A stretch of DNA of 64,000 nt from Antedon bifida. Taxonomy: Eukaryota > Echinodermata > Crinoidea > Comatulida > Antedonidae. The stretch lies in the NCBI GenBank assembly GCA_963402885.1, contig OY727103.1:994501-1058500 (forward strand), read 5' to 3'. Shown here one piece after another: positions 23,701-38,700 of the stretch. Numbering within the stretch: position 1 is the first letter of the stretch; each line of letters begins with the position of its first letter. The position numbers and the translations under genes are program-made. A model generated the notes under the pieces. It saw only the letters and a list, made by a program, of their open reading frames with translations, had not been told where the DNA came from and made no database searches.

Positions 23701-26700
23701 CAGATATGCCCTACGCAGTATGCACTACTACGCCTGTGTTGAGCCTGTCTCCGTGAGAACGATACGCAACGCAGCGTGTTAAGCGTATAAACGCGAACGC
23801 ATTCTATATGATCCTCGTAATACAAAAAATGCTAGATTATCAAGAAATTATTCATTCTATTGCGATAACAATAATTATATTTAATTTTATAAAAACTTCA
23901 CTGTGCTTTGACAAGAATATGTGTTGTAATTTATGTGGTCTTAATGTATTATATTAGATTATTATTTTTTATATTAAATAATGTTTTTGAACACATTTAC
24001 GGCTGCCATCTTGTTGGTTCCCCCTCCTGTTGGAATCACTTTTCAGTCTGGAGTGCGCCCTCTAGCCTTCGGCTTTACCTCACTGATTTGGGCACATCAC
24101 TACCATATTTGGGCACACCACACTTTTTTTGTCAAACCATGGAGGAAATAATATGGTCAAACAAGTTTGTAGTGTATACAGAGTTTAAAACTTTAACTTG
24201 CAATGTTGGTTCCATTTAGGCAGATTGTTCGGAACTGTGACTCATCTTATGCATACATACTTACGTACGTGTGGCTGCAGTAATAGTATAGCCACGTCCA
24301 AAACTAAGCTACTGACTTTTACATTAAAAAAATGAATACAACAATCCAATACAGTATTCACAGCAACATGATACCATACTTTCAGATTAAGATAAAACAG
24401 ACAGTAATATCATGTGACAGTTTGAGGAAATACAAATTAAACAGAATTAAAAATTAAGGGGAGGGTCAGGTTGCTTGGCCCCTCTATCCTTTCTGTTATT
24501 TATTGCATGGTCACCAAAAAGACTTTAGGAATGACATTTTGGTGTCACTTCCGGAAGTAGGAACATTTACTCATCCCAATTTTGAAAGTAATATTGAAAT
24601 ATACTTGTACTAAAATCATCCTTTATTTCAAATAAAAAAACATAAGAATGTAACAAACATCCTAGGTCACAGCTTAGAGGGCTAAGTAAATTCAGGGCAA
24701 AACAAGACAAGAAAGAAAACATACATATTAAAAAGGTTATTTTTTTCACCCAAATTTCAAGGAAAGACATTAGTTTGGTGTAATCATGCCCAGCATCTGA
24801 CCGAAGTAAATAATATTTTATTAAGAGTATATAAGTGGTTGCAGACAGAGGTACGTCTTATGGCAACGGCTACGTCTTGCATCTCTTCACCACCACATCA
24901 AATAAATAAATGAAATAAATATATATATATATTGTGTACATTCAATATCTTTGCCAACTCACTTTTTCGATTTATAAGAAATACACATATTTTGTATGAT
25001 TGTTGAGACTTATGAGTCCATCAGCACGTTTTGATTTCTTGAAACAAATGCAAGGTTTTCAAGGAAACTATAAAAACTTAGATGAGGATTAATTGGTAGA
25101 GATATCTCAGAAATTGATTTTGATTGATGACAGATGGACAGCCGGAAACAGAAATAGAATAAACAAAATCTGACATGAAATCAAATTATACAAAATAGAT
25201 ATATTGGTCAAATATTGGATTGTGTATTACACTAAAAAAGAGTGAAACTTAAATTACTGATTAATTTAGAAACTTCTGTCATCCATTCATTAAAAAGTTT
25301 TGATGTATGATCAAGTATGCTTTATGATTTTTCTGCATTTCTTAGATTTTGTATAGTGGGAACTTAGTCTTGCTATTCTTTAAAGTACTTTATGAACTTA
25401 AAGTTGTATTAATCCCTTGAGTTTTGGATTATGTTCAGGACTCATTATCCATCATACACAATTTAACCTTTGACCTCAACATTTTGCATGGATGTATATC
25501 TTTAGTTTTGATAACTTAGTGGAGGTCCATTCTGTTAAAAAAGTATTCCGGGAATTTTAGTTTTAAAGAAATGATGCTTTGGTGAGTTTTTTCTGTTTCT
25601 ATGCCAGACTGGGTTATATAAACTCAGGCTTTGTGCAGTAAATTTAGTTTCTGCAGCATTCTTAATGAAATGTCCTATATCTGTCATATTTGGAGTAAAC
25701 AAAAGGTTTATACAATACGTTTGTTAATGTTATTTTTGAACCATGTCTATTGAATGTTAATGCTCTCTTTAATAATTTTTCCCACATGTCGGGTGCTCAG
25801 GATAGCCAGAAGCGGGAAGATCCTTAAGTGATCGATAATTAAATAAGTCCGAGTGGATTTCTGGAGCGTAATGATAAGAGACGAATCATTTGCTGTGCTT
25901 AGGTCCAGTCGGTATTTGAACCATGTACAGATATAAAAACCATGACTGTATTTAAGCAAAGGAAAAACCAGTTTATTTGTCATCATAGTTTGTACATCTT
26001 TTACTAATTGAATCTGGCATCTTGATAGTCTATTTTTAGATATTCATTCTTTTGATTTTTATAAAATAAAGTATATAATACATTAATCTATGTAATAGTA
26101 GTATGCAGTTTACAGGAAGGGGGATCAGTGGGTGGGTCTCCAAAGAACTTGTTCGTTGGTGGGGTGGGGGGGTGGGGGAGTAGGGTATAAAAGTAGGTCA
26201 TGTTTGTCTGCAGATTTCATTTTATTTTATTCATTCCTGCCTTATAAAATAATAAATGTTTATATATCCTTTTATTTGTTTAGTGTGGAGGAATTGATTT
26301 GTACCTCCTGTTTGTTATTTGTTTAAACCTCTTCAGTTGTTGGTCTCCCAGAATTGCTCATCCACTTAATTTTCCTTTTTTTTTCTTCTTTAGGCAACAT
26401 CACTCGGTAACGATAACGTAACAGTTCAAATCAACCAATCAGCACAAGAGCATTTGATGATGAACACGCCCCCAAACACTGACGAAGGTAAGTTTGACTT
26501 ATACAACTAAGTTTAGTTTTTTCTAAACAACATAATTCACTTGAGGAGGTGAGTTGACTAAAACCAATTTGTGAACTTTGTTGACAGATTGCAATACAAA
26601 CCATATATCATATTTAAATATCAGTTTCATTATTATAAGCTCAGTCAAATATTAAATTTATTTCCTCCTTAAATTATTGCCCTAAATTCTTAAATTTCTG

Positions 26701-29700
26701 TTTGTATTTTTCACCTCTAAATTAATTTAAGATTCATTCATAGTAGCTGAACATTCTCAATTTAAGCATGGACTTATTATAGGTCCATGATTTAAGTATC
26801 AGAGGGAAACCAGAATTTCCTTGTTGTCACTTTAATCTTAACATCCAATAATGTTATTAGCAGATTATAAACCAACACTTGTAATCTTGTTGAACACAGT
26901 ATGTGTTTCAACCTTCATTTTCTCAGTACTATTCCTTTAAGGTTGAAGCAGGCTGTACAATAACCTATAGCCTACATGTGAATGTGGGGGAATATCCTGT
27001 GTCTTGTAGCCTAACTGGGCCAAATTGCGCACAGGTGTGGACGACACGTACAAGAACTATCTTCTCCATTAAGGGTCGCTTTGTGACGAATGCTGCCACC
27101 AAATTGCACATATTCGGTTGTTATTTAGAGGCAATCATGCATGAAAGCCTACTAATTTACACACATGAATGCAACCTCTATGTTGACTATAATTACATGC
27201 ATTTAGTTAAAAATAAATAAATGCCTCCCCGTAGCGTGCCCAGTAACAGACTCACACAGTATTAAACTCTGTCTACACTATCAAACTTTATGTGACAAAA
27301 AAATGTGATGTCATGATGTCATATCACTACCATATTTGGGCACATCACACTTTTTTTGTCAAACTAGTTTGATAGTGTAGACAGAGCTTTAGAAAAGATG
27401 TAAGCGGCAAAGGATATCAAAAGATGCTTAATTTATTCTTGTTGACCAGGTGGACATCATTAACGCAATTGACCACTTGATATCAACTGTCAGTTAGCAA
27501 GTATTAGAACTTAGCAACAGATGAGGAAACGGTGGCAGTTATGGCATCTTTCTATAATTTCATTATCTTTTTTTTAGTTATCTAACTTTTCAATTAGATT
27601 AAGTTGACTACTAGTTTAAACAAGAGTGCAAAGTACTTTACCATCTTAATATAGTATTTTAAGTTGTATGGGTTGTTGGCCGGTTTGGTGGGCGACATTG
27701 ACATTGATTGATTGACAGCCTATCTGCCAATTTAAGATGCTGTATTCACAAATTCTTTTATCATTAAACTGTCAATATTTTTCATCTTTTAATTTGTACC
27801 AATGTGCCACAGTGCTTGAATTAAGTCTTCTCGGATAAGGATTATAAACTAGGTAGGTCCAGGGTATACAGTTTGCCCATGTGCACTTTAAGAACTTAGT
27901 ACATTATGCGAGTTGGGGGTTACTTTGGTAAACTGGTACACAAAAAACGCTCCTGTATCAGGAGGATTACCACCTATCTGGTATGACATTGACAATGATA
28001 GAATTCACAATTTGTAATCATGGACCATTATGCCTAAACAGTTGTGTTTTAATTAAGAATGCTATTCTTTTTTAACATTCATCCAATATTTTCAATATAT
28101 TGTTGGTGTGTTCGTATATCATGCCTCGTCTTCCAGATGGGATGTTAAGCTGTTATTCTTGTATAAAGATCTTAAAAGATAATTTGAATGTTCAAATAAA
28201 CTGTTGAAAATTTACTTTTTACTGTAAATCGTTGTACCATGAATTCTAAACCTTTTTTAAGAAGATTTTGATATAAAGGTTTTAAACTGCAGATTTTCTG
28301 AAGGATAGAGCATCATTGAACTCCTGACCTTACCCTTGTGTCAACCATTTACGTAGTATTAGTATTAAACTTTTTATTGTTATGTTGTCTTTTCACTTAA
28401 ATCAAGTTCATTAGTAACAGGTAGGCTAGAACGGTTCAGTGTCGTTGTTGAATAGATAAAGGTGAGGCTTAGAACAATTAAAAACGGAATTATGAACTTG
28501 TAGGTGGATGAGGGCTTAAAGGATGAGCACAGATATTGAAGCAGGTTAAAAACACAATTAACTTTAATACGATACGCTTCACAAGCATTCCATCCTTTTA
28601 CATAGACAAGGTCTTTTTGTTACAACTCTCTTTTGTCAAATGGTCCCTAGTTTCTGTCAATGTTAACCCTCACAGGTGAAAACCATCTTTAGGAACCCAT
28701 TTTCTGCTTCTTAAGATGTATTGTGGAACCAGATTTTAAAGCAAACATTGTGGGTCTGCAGATAGTAAAGTATATAATTAGTCAGGCCTACTAATCGATT
28801 CAATTTTATTTGGTAAAACCTAGTGGCTTGAAATGTCACAAAATAAAAGCACCATAAAATTGACACTTTAATCATGGAGCTATAAAATCTAATTTTATAG
28901 CTCCATGCTTTAATCCCAACTATAATCCACACGCTAATCCACACTCAATCCAATATAAATAGCTGATCAGGGGATTACACCTGCCTCGAACCATACAGGC
29001 ACCTGCCATGACGCAATATCAAAATCCTTTTGTGATAAAACTGTCATTTAATTGCAATTTTAGGTTTTATATCTTCCTTTGTATTGCATAAACAAGGTGA
29101 ACCATCCTACCGATGAACCCACTCACAGATCTCTTAATTATCTGAGTGGGATTTCAACAGGTAAACTGGATTAAAATTCAACTTGATCCTTCATCCCTGA
29201 AATCCATGTCTGAGTATCTCAGTCTGATTAAAATATTATTGACAATCAATTTTTGAACTTTTGACAGGTCCACCAAATAGAATCTTTCTTATAGACTTTG
29301 TCCGTTTTAAGAACACTTTATTAACCTTGTTGAAGGTAGCAAAAAGTATTTAGCTTTAATAATAATTCTATTTAATAAATAAATAAAAAAATAGTTGTTG
29401 GCATCACACAATTTAAACATCTTTTTCATATTATAATTTATATTTGTTTTTTTCAGTATTAAATGATGACATAGAACATGATTCGTCAGGATTGGTACAT
29501 GATCGCTCTACGGATGACATCCAGGGTCAAGGGTCATCTCTGGATCATCACACTACAGATGATTTGGTGAATGGTCAAGTACAACTTATTGGTACCGATG
29601 CTGTACTCTCCCAAGAGGTAAGAATAGAATTTATGCCCAATGCCTTTAAATGTCTTCTTGTTCCATTGAGAGATAAAGATTGAGGGAATGTAGAATTCAA

Positions 29701-32700
29701 TCAACTTTTGGACAAAGCATCATTGAAACTATTTCTGCCTATTCACCAATATGGATAGGTACATAGTCATTTTTTAACTCCCTATGGAGGAAGCCTAGCT
29801 CTTCTACAATTCATACTGCCACGGGTAAACATAACTTCTTTTAGTCACTAAAGGAATTTGTATGTGTGTTGAATTGGCCCAGTTTAGTCCCTTGTGTGCC
29901 TTCATTCTCTTGGGGAATGTAACACTAACACAATTATTACAAGTGGATTCAACATGGTTTCTGTAGCATAGTTTAATGGTAACCTGTTTGTATGCTCTGC
30001 CTAGGGAACTAGTAATGGTTAAAATACCTATGCATTCTGGCAACAGTGAGGTCTGAACAAAGAAATTGAAATTGCCTGCAGCATAATATGAACAAAAAAT
30101 TAATGATAGTCGAAACCACAGTTACTATATCATATGAATAGAATATACAGTCAGGTCTCCCAATACTGGATACCATTGGGCTGGCCTAATATGTCTGGGT
30201 TTCTGGAAAATTCTGCTATTCGAAATGGTACAAATGAATTTGGGGCCTATTGGACCTCATGAAAAGTCTGATTTTGGAGAGTTTCTTTTTTTCAGAGAGT
30301 ATGGTATTGGGAGAGTTGATTGTATTAGAAACAAGTAAAGTAATTTTGGTCAGTGTACATTTGGAGTAGAACAACTGATATGTGAAAAGAGAATCCTTGG
30401 TAGATGATGAAAGAAGTGATGTTTCTGTAAATGTTTTCGATTAAAAGCATTAACATCATAGTTTACCTGTATCCTGTTATCTTAAAATTTCACATTTGGG
30501 TTTAAATTTGATGTTGCCAGAGGAGACCGATGTCCCAGCTCAAACAAAAACTAATATTGCTGCATCATAAACTTGAAGTGCTGGTATTTTAGATAAAATG
30601 AGTTATTATGCCCAAGGACAAGAATGATGTACCAAACTTTGGACCAAAGTTTGTAAACTTATATCCAAAGGCCTATGGCTTACTTCCTAACGACCTCAAC
30701 ATTTAAGTTCTCTGCCAAAGCAACTAAGCACTTTACCTCACGGAGGAAACTGTTAATTAGTCAGTGTATGTTATGTTCAAATACATTTTATTTGTTATTT
30801 TATAAGCATTTTATTTGAACTGATGGATTATTTCTAAAGTTTAATTTGATTTACCTCCATGACATGATTGCTGTGTCCTTACCTTAGGCGAAATATTTTA
30901 CTCTCGTTCTTTGGGTGGATGTTTAGAGCCATTGAGATTCCTTGTGCATGTTTATTCATGAAAGAACTTTCGATCAAGGACCGATGACCAACTTAGGTCA
31001 ATCGATATGTCATTGGTCGTCGGCTGGATCTAGAAGCCTTCAAACCTGTGTCGGATGTGAGGAGCGAGGAGTCTTGTTCCAATATTTCTGCATGCACATG
31101 ATTTAGTTATTTCGTCGGTCAATGCAAATTGAAATCTCCCTATAACTGTTTGATCTTCAGATTCTAAGATAGTGATGAAATAATAAATAAACCATTTGTC
31201 AGGTTCTAGGAACCATAAGTTTTTAAAATTAGTGATGAGTACTACTTCCAGTATCCAGAGGTTTCTTAAGTTCGGTGTTGAACTAAGTCAGGGTGGAAGG
31301 GCTTAAAATGAGCTTCAGGTTGGGTGGAAGACTTTGACAGTTTTCCTGCCAGCAGATTTACATCCATATGTTAATGGATGCCAGATTGTTTTCAATCCAT
31401 CCATTCAGAAGGTATCGCTACTGTGCAGCAGAAACTGTTTGTCCTACATCTTCCAATTCCCTTGCTTCTCTTGTCCCCAAACGCCAAAGTCCTTACATAA
31501 GCATATTCTTAATCCGTCGTCTTACTACTGTGTTGCTTGTAACAGTATGTTTCATCAAGCTTCTTCCCACGTCTCTTGTGACGGTTGACTCACCAATCAG
31601 GATGCAATGCTTCAGATCCATGTCAGGAGGAAATTCATGTGATAGTTGACAAACTTGCTCGCTGTCCTATTAATATTAAATATAGCATAGAATATCTAGA
31701 ATATTTCAGTATGTGAATTTTATTACCTTCACATTTCAAATAGAATGTCACTTTAGATTTCACAAGTGGCCAATTAATTTGATTATAATGTGTTCATAAG
31801 GAATTTTATTTGATGGTTGACTACCATAAGTTTTACATTCAATCTATCAAATAGCAATTTAATACTATCACTCATTCAGCAAATACTGTACCGTTATTAT
31901 ATTTTTCAAATAATAATATAATATATACAAGTTCATTAAAAATCCTACTTTCAAGTCCCACTATCATTTCTTTTCCTCCATCTTCCAAAGGGATTGATAG
32001 GATGACAGAAGAAGAACTTTTCTTAGTTTGATTTTTTTATTTTAATGGATGTTATTTTGATTTTAATAAAGTAAAAGGTCTGATGACTGATGCATTACTT
32101 TTAAATTGAACAGTTTTTCTTTGCTGGGGACATTTTTGATTTATCATTTTTTGTTCCCTTTGTTTTCTTAAATATTGAATCTCATAAATTATGTCCCTGT
32201 TCAGATGGGTTCAAATAAAATGAAATTAAATGATTGTATGGTGCATAGAGAAAGGAATGACTTTTTTATGCTTGATGAAAACCTCTTGTGTTACGTTCTT
32301 ATAGTGGAGCTGTAGCTTGGTGTTTAACGTGCTTGCCTTTCAATTTCAAGTTTCAGGGTTCAATCCTGACCTAGTGCTAGGATTGTAACTCACGACTCTT
32401 TCAACTCCATTCCCTAAGCCTCCCTGAGACTTAGTTTATACAGTAAGCACGATAAATTATAAAATAGTTTATCCATCCTGTAATTGGTGAGTTTGTGCTT
32501 GCTGTTGGATGTGTATGAAATAAAAAATACTAGGTTCAATCCTTGTTCTACTCCTCAACTGTCAAGGTGTTTTCAAACAGCCCACTCTCAATTATCTGTA
32601 ATCAGCACTTTATTTACTGGTGCATGTTAAGTGAAAACTTAATTTTAAAAGTGTATAACAGGATTTGTTCGGGAAGGATTAAAATCCTAACCATTACTAA

Positions 32701-35700
32701 TCCATGGGGATTAGTATCTTGTAGATGTTTTCCTTTTAATCCTTTCAAACTTATCCTACACTTAAGTTTGCAGACTACACTAATTAGGCAGAGGAAAAGT
32801 AAAAGGTCAGCAATTGGTTGAAGTGCAATAAACTTAATTTTAAGTGTTTTCATTTATGAAAAATCATTTTTATAATCTAATTTGCAAATGTATAATGGAG
32901 GAAATCTATTTTAGAGGGACACGCATACTTTCACATGTCACGCCTCTTTTGCATCCAATTTTACAAACATTCTAAACATTATTTCCCTACAATCCTGCCA
33001 AAAAAAATGTTTTTTTAATGAAAAATGTTCAATTGAAACCCAATTAATACATTTATTTTATTGATTGTTTGAAAACAAACACCATTAAAAAATAATGAAT
33101 TAAAAATAGCCTTCCATTAGGGAAACAAGTTAATCATGCAAAATAATTCAATTACGGATAATTTGTCACATTTTTAATTGCTTAGCAATCAAGGATCTAT
33201 GAAGATCTTTGTATGACAAGTCAGGAAAAAAGGTTTATCCATTTCGATACCATCTTTTAGATCACCGGAAAAAAGAAATAAAAAATTAGAGCAGAAATTG
33301 CAATGCGTTAAGGCGCCTCAATCAACTTGGATTTGGTTTGGCCTCCTAATAGAAGATTTTAACATTGTGAGCGTAAAACTACTTGTTTATCTACAACTTT
33401 GTAAATTCTTTTGAGCTATAGTTAATAAGTTTGGTCATTGAAGGTTGGTTATACAAACAGCAAAACCTTGTATGATTAACATGGTGCATAGAGAACTCTT
33501 CCTTCCTTTTTACAAACACAATTAATTCACATTCATAAATGTGTTTTTTTTATCATGAATAAAGAAATAAATTAGTTTATGTGCGGAAGAATGATTTGTG
33601 GAATCTAATTCATACACAGGTGTTAGAATATCATAACATGACTCATATCAATAGAATACTTGTTAACCTTATTAACTTGAAGTTAAGTTGAATTTCTAGT
33701 AGTAGAATCCTAAAGCTCTGTCTACACTATCAAACTAGTGACAAAAAAATGTGATGTGCCCAAATATGGTAGTGATATACCCAAATATGGTAGTGATATG
33801 ACATTATCATGTCCATATATGGGCACATGACATTTTTTGTCACATAAAGTTTGGTAGTGTAGACAGAGCTTTAGAATATGTGAACATATGGTCCCCTACA
33901 GTAGGTCTGGTTGTTAATAAAGTGACAACCATTACATTGATTTAATTGGAGAAAAGTTCCAGTAAACTTAAACTAACTGGACAATTTAATAGAAATTAGT
34001 AAATGACATTTATAGTTATTTTCACTTTTAATTTGATGTTGTTATGGTGTCATGCTATTAATAGCTAGTGGCATAACTCAGACACCTGAGGGCCCTGGTT
34101 TGCAAACCCAACGCTGGAGGCCTTGGCCGTTTTTAGCCTTTTCTGACATATTTTAATGCTTGTTCCTCTGAGCACTGCTCAGGAGTCCCCATAAGCTCTG
34201 GGGCCCATGGGTTTAATAGCCAGGGAGTGCTCATAGCCGTTACGCCACTGTTAATAGCACTTCATATTTAGACATTTTTTAGGGTTGTGTATCTGTTAAT
34301 AGCAACTTGTTTATCCACAAGGACAAACAACACTTTAAGATGTCATTTATACACTTATGTTGACAAAAACAAGTTATTGACACACTTATTCTCATTATTA
34401 TTCGGTTGTTGTTCTTCATAGTATTAAAGTGGATGTCCAGTACTGGTTTTAATTAGTTCCCTTGTTTTATTTTTTGTGCCCAGTATGTTGTTTACAAAAA
34501 GCAACACTTAACATGAATAAACAGAGTGCATTATGGTATTAAGTTATCTTGTATACTTACTAATGATAGTGTTAGTTTTTAGCTCCAAACTTAAGAATCT
34601 AAGTCAAAACATGAGTAAAGATGGTACATTACACAGTATCAACTTATCTCTCTCAAAATTGATAATGATAGGGCTAATATAGTGCCACACATAAGCATGT
34701 TTAGACAACCTTCTTAGTATCATCTCAAGTCATAATAGCATACATCATGGTATTATTAGATTATCAATTTCTCCAGTTCATGATAGGGCTAATGTACCTT
34801 CTTAAAGTCCCTTTAATTACTAATATAACATTAAACACTGATCATTTTAATTAATACCTGTGTGGTCGATGTACATCTAGTTCTTTTATTTACATATTTG
34901 AGAATTTTAAGGGGTTGTTACTTAAAGCAGTGACAGAATTGGTCACCTACACTGTGTATTTAAGAGAAAAACAACTTGAGAATGTTGATAAACTTTGAAC
35001 CAATCAGTGTTCAGTAAACCATATGATGTCATTACCATATAAACTGTTCACCCCTCATTATTGAAAAGACCTTACTGTGACACAGCATGGCACAGCCATA
35101 ATTTGCCTAAGAACATTTAATGCTATGTTGTCATGTAAAATTATTAACACATTGTAACTTTCACATTCCCATAAAATTCCATATATTATATTTCAAACAC
35201 ACTTTACAATAGGTTTTGTTAAGTTTAAAATATGTCTGTGATATAGTTTGTTAACCTTATTGTTGACCAAATCTCTCTCTGTCTGAGGTTTAGCCTTCAA
35301 GCATATTTTGTGGTTGGTACTACAAAAAAACTCTCTTACCTAAAATAAATACCTAACCCCTGGATGTTGTCTGTGGGAACACCATGGTCAGCTATACATA
35401 AGGCCTATGGTTTATCTGGGTTTTTGTGGTATACATGTGGTATATACAATTGCTGTTTTTCCTGAATCAGTACAAATGTATCAAATCAGTTGCATAGTTT
35501 TACATAATGTGCTACCTTCCAATATTGAACCATTACGATACGATATATACCATAGTTTTATTTTAGCAAGCTATTTTCATTATCAACTAGAGGCTGTGGA
35601 GATGATGTACATTGTGCCGAAAATCCTGGTATAAAGAACATCAATGCTTAATAAACATCATTTCCTTAAGTATCTTAATAGTTGGAGAGTTCAATGACCT

Positions 35701-38700
35701 ATGACCTATTCGATTACTATCTATGCACAACTTGATCATTACCATGCCAAACATTTAATTGCATATTTTGCCTATTATTGTTACGTCTACTAATAAACTA
35801 TGTTTTTATTTCATTTTTATTGTTAATCACATTTCAGGAGGTAATTTAATTAGGCATTTGACGGTAAAACTGATACAGTGTAGCAATTGTTTGATGAGGA
35901 ACACCTTGTTGAATTAACTGGTTAATTGTAGTGAAGGCTGAGTGGTAGTTGAGGTGTTGTGAGGTCTCCAAAAAGGTGGAAACCTATGTAAGCACGCATT
36001 CCCTTAAGTCACGCCATTTGTCTTTCATTAGGATCCTAGCAGGGTTTCTAGACGCTCTCTTTCTTCATTTTGTAACTGAAACAATTTTTACGCCTAAGGT
36101 TCTTTGTGGTAGATTTTGTCTCATGATATGCTTTGAAAAATACATGTCCTGGTTACCAAAATTTCACATGAAATAAAGAAAAAAATGTTCAATATCTAAT
36201 GTTTAGAAATTCACAATATATAAAGTATTGGCACATTTACTTTTTGCTTTTTTACTCTAAAGTTGATTTTTTTTTCAAAATAATTTGAAAAATTATATGC
36301 TTACATATGTTTGCTGCAAGAGATGTAATTGATTGTAATTGATTCACTCATAACAAAGTCTGTACTTTATTTCAAAGTCCTTACTTTATTTCAAAGTCTG
36401 TACTTTATTTCAAAGTCTGTACTTTCATGTCAAAGTCCGTACTTTTTTTTTTACTTAAATAACGATACATAACCAAAACGTGAAATTAATAAAAAAAAAA
36501 AAAGAATTTAAAATTGCCGTAAGCGTAGATCTCACTGGAGATCTCAGTCTAGGCCCATGTCGATAGTATTATATTTTATAAAGCAAACAACCTGAAAAGA
36601 AAAAAACTTGCATTTAAAGATTGTGTTTGTAGCAGTTGGTATACCTCCATGGTATAATCTACAGTAGCCTAAGGGCACTAGAACATCCCTGCTTTTAAAT
36701 TGTTGTAAATTATCAAATTGTCGCCGGTGCGTTCATCAATGAACCTTGCGAAATTTATCAGCAACTTCCTGTGTTTTAATTTGATAAATTGGTCAGAAAT
36801 CACGTCTTGTAAATTGCCGCCCTTAAGGATGGAAACTAGCCCTACCGATGTTGTCAAGTGGATCTTAATAATAGGTTGCTGTTGTAACCTTTTACACAAT
36901 TTATAGACTTACTAATTGGAACATTTAAATGGTTTTTAATTGTTGTCAAATTCTTAATGAATTTTGAGTGCTGATTTATATCTAACCCAATAAACAACAT
37001 TTGATCATGTTGAATGCAAATTTATTTTATTTGTTACATTAAACATTTATTGAATACAGTTCAATGCCTTTCAGTATAGAATGTACTGTATGGTATGTCA
37101 CTGTTTAAATGGTTCTAGGTGGTGATTTGTGGCGTAACCTACATTTGTTAACATTAATGTTGAGTGCAGGTCCCCAAATGTACATTTTATGATTCTTATG
37201 AATGGCATTTAATTGTGACAGACTCTAATGGTTCATGATTTGTGGCATAACATAGTACATTAAACATTCTTCATCTTGTTGAATACAGCTCACCAACTTT
37301 CCTCAAACATTTGATTTTGTTTTACACAGTTCACAAACTTGTCACATCTAATTAAGTGTGTTCTTAATATTTATAACATACTTAAATAATTGTTTTCAGG
37401 AGTTGTAACCTGTATACTTTGCTACCAATCTATCATCTTATGGGCTTGAATTATTTGTTTTTGGCAAAATTAGTGTGAAAAAAATGTAATGAAAAAAAAA
37501 GATGTAAAAAAAACAAACAAAAAACTTACTTTAAATACTAAATTTGCCCTTAAATACTTCTAAATTCATTAATTGGTAATTTTGGCGTAAGTGAAATATA
37601 GAGAACAAAATAAACGCTTGGATTCTACTCTATTCAGATAGGGTAGAGTACTTTTTATGGCCTCCTGTTGTTTTGTATTTCCAATTCTGATTTAGTGCTG
37701 TTGTTGCAAAGTACAGTAATTTAATTGTGGGTTTTTTTAAAAGGGTATTTGGAATTGAGATCATTAAATCTTTTTAGGATATTAACTTGTTTTATAGCTG
37801 TTTTTGTAAAAGCTGTTTGAAATTACTGATTAGTTTTTTAGATTAGGTAATTTGTAAAATGGAAAAATCAGAAAGTTTAGCAAGTTTAACTATCGACATA
37901 AATTAGAACAAGAAAGGAATAGGAAATGAAACTTGAGATTTTGTATTCTTGGATATTTTAATTGATTTTAAACGGTCTCTTACAATTTCTGACTGACTTC
38001 TAGAAAATGGTGAGAGATGGGGTGCAGGGGATGGTCATCAATGGAGAGAATGGGTACAGGTGAATAGGCATCAATGGAGAGAAGGGGGGGGGGGTGGGGG
38101 GTTGTTGTGTGTTCGGGGATCTTGGTATCAATGGAGAAACGGGATGCAGAGGGCTGGGCATCAATGGATAGAAGGGGTGCATGGGGCTGGGCATCAATGG
38201 AGAGAAGGGTGCAGGGGCTGGGCATCAATGGAAAGAAGGGTGCAGAGGGCTGGGCATCAATGGAGAGAAGGGGTGCAGGAGGCTAGGCATCAATGGAGAG
38301 AAGGGGTGCAGGGGCTGGACATCAATGGAGAGAAGGGGTGCAGGGGCTGGACATCAATGGAGAGAAGGGGTGCAGGAGGATGGGCAACACATGGATAGAA
38401 GGGATGCATGGGGCTGGGCATCAATGGAGAGAAGGGTGCAGGGGCTGGGCATCAATAAAGAGAAGGGTGCAGAGGGCTGGGCATCAATGGAGAGAAGGGG
38501 TGCAGGAGGCTAGGCATCAATGTATAGAAGGGGTGCAGGGGCTGGACATCAATGGAGAGAAGGGGTGCAGAGGCTGGACATCAATGGAGAGAAGGGGTGC
38601 AGGGGGATGGGCAACACATGAAGAGAAGGGGTGCAGAGGGATGGGCATCAATGGAGAGAAGGGGTGCAGGGGGCTAGGCCTCAATGGAGAGAAGGGGTGC

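Larger units (their letters stand above)
21172..26393 (+). other. DMTF1 intron (5.2 kb)
   Basis: Contains a 25-bp palindrome (21247-21271), a roughly 196-bp tandem repeat (22141-22700), a 28-bp tandem repeat (23184-23276) and the nested MITEs (23496-24195). The rest, including 24200-26390, shows no feature I recognise apart from a G-rich stretch near 26155-26180. Confidence 0.5.
26488..29456 (+). other. DMTF1 intron (3.0 kb)
   Basis: Holds MITE copy 9 and a perfect hairpin at 28873-28907. Otherwise AT-rich without recognisable features; the 105-codon frame at 26903-27220 has no splice or homology support. Confidence 0.5.

Noticed and set aside
26903-27220. 105-codon + strand frame in DMTF1 intron
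   Set aside because: Does not join DMTF1 exons in phase and has no family motif.
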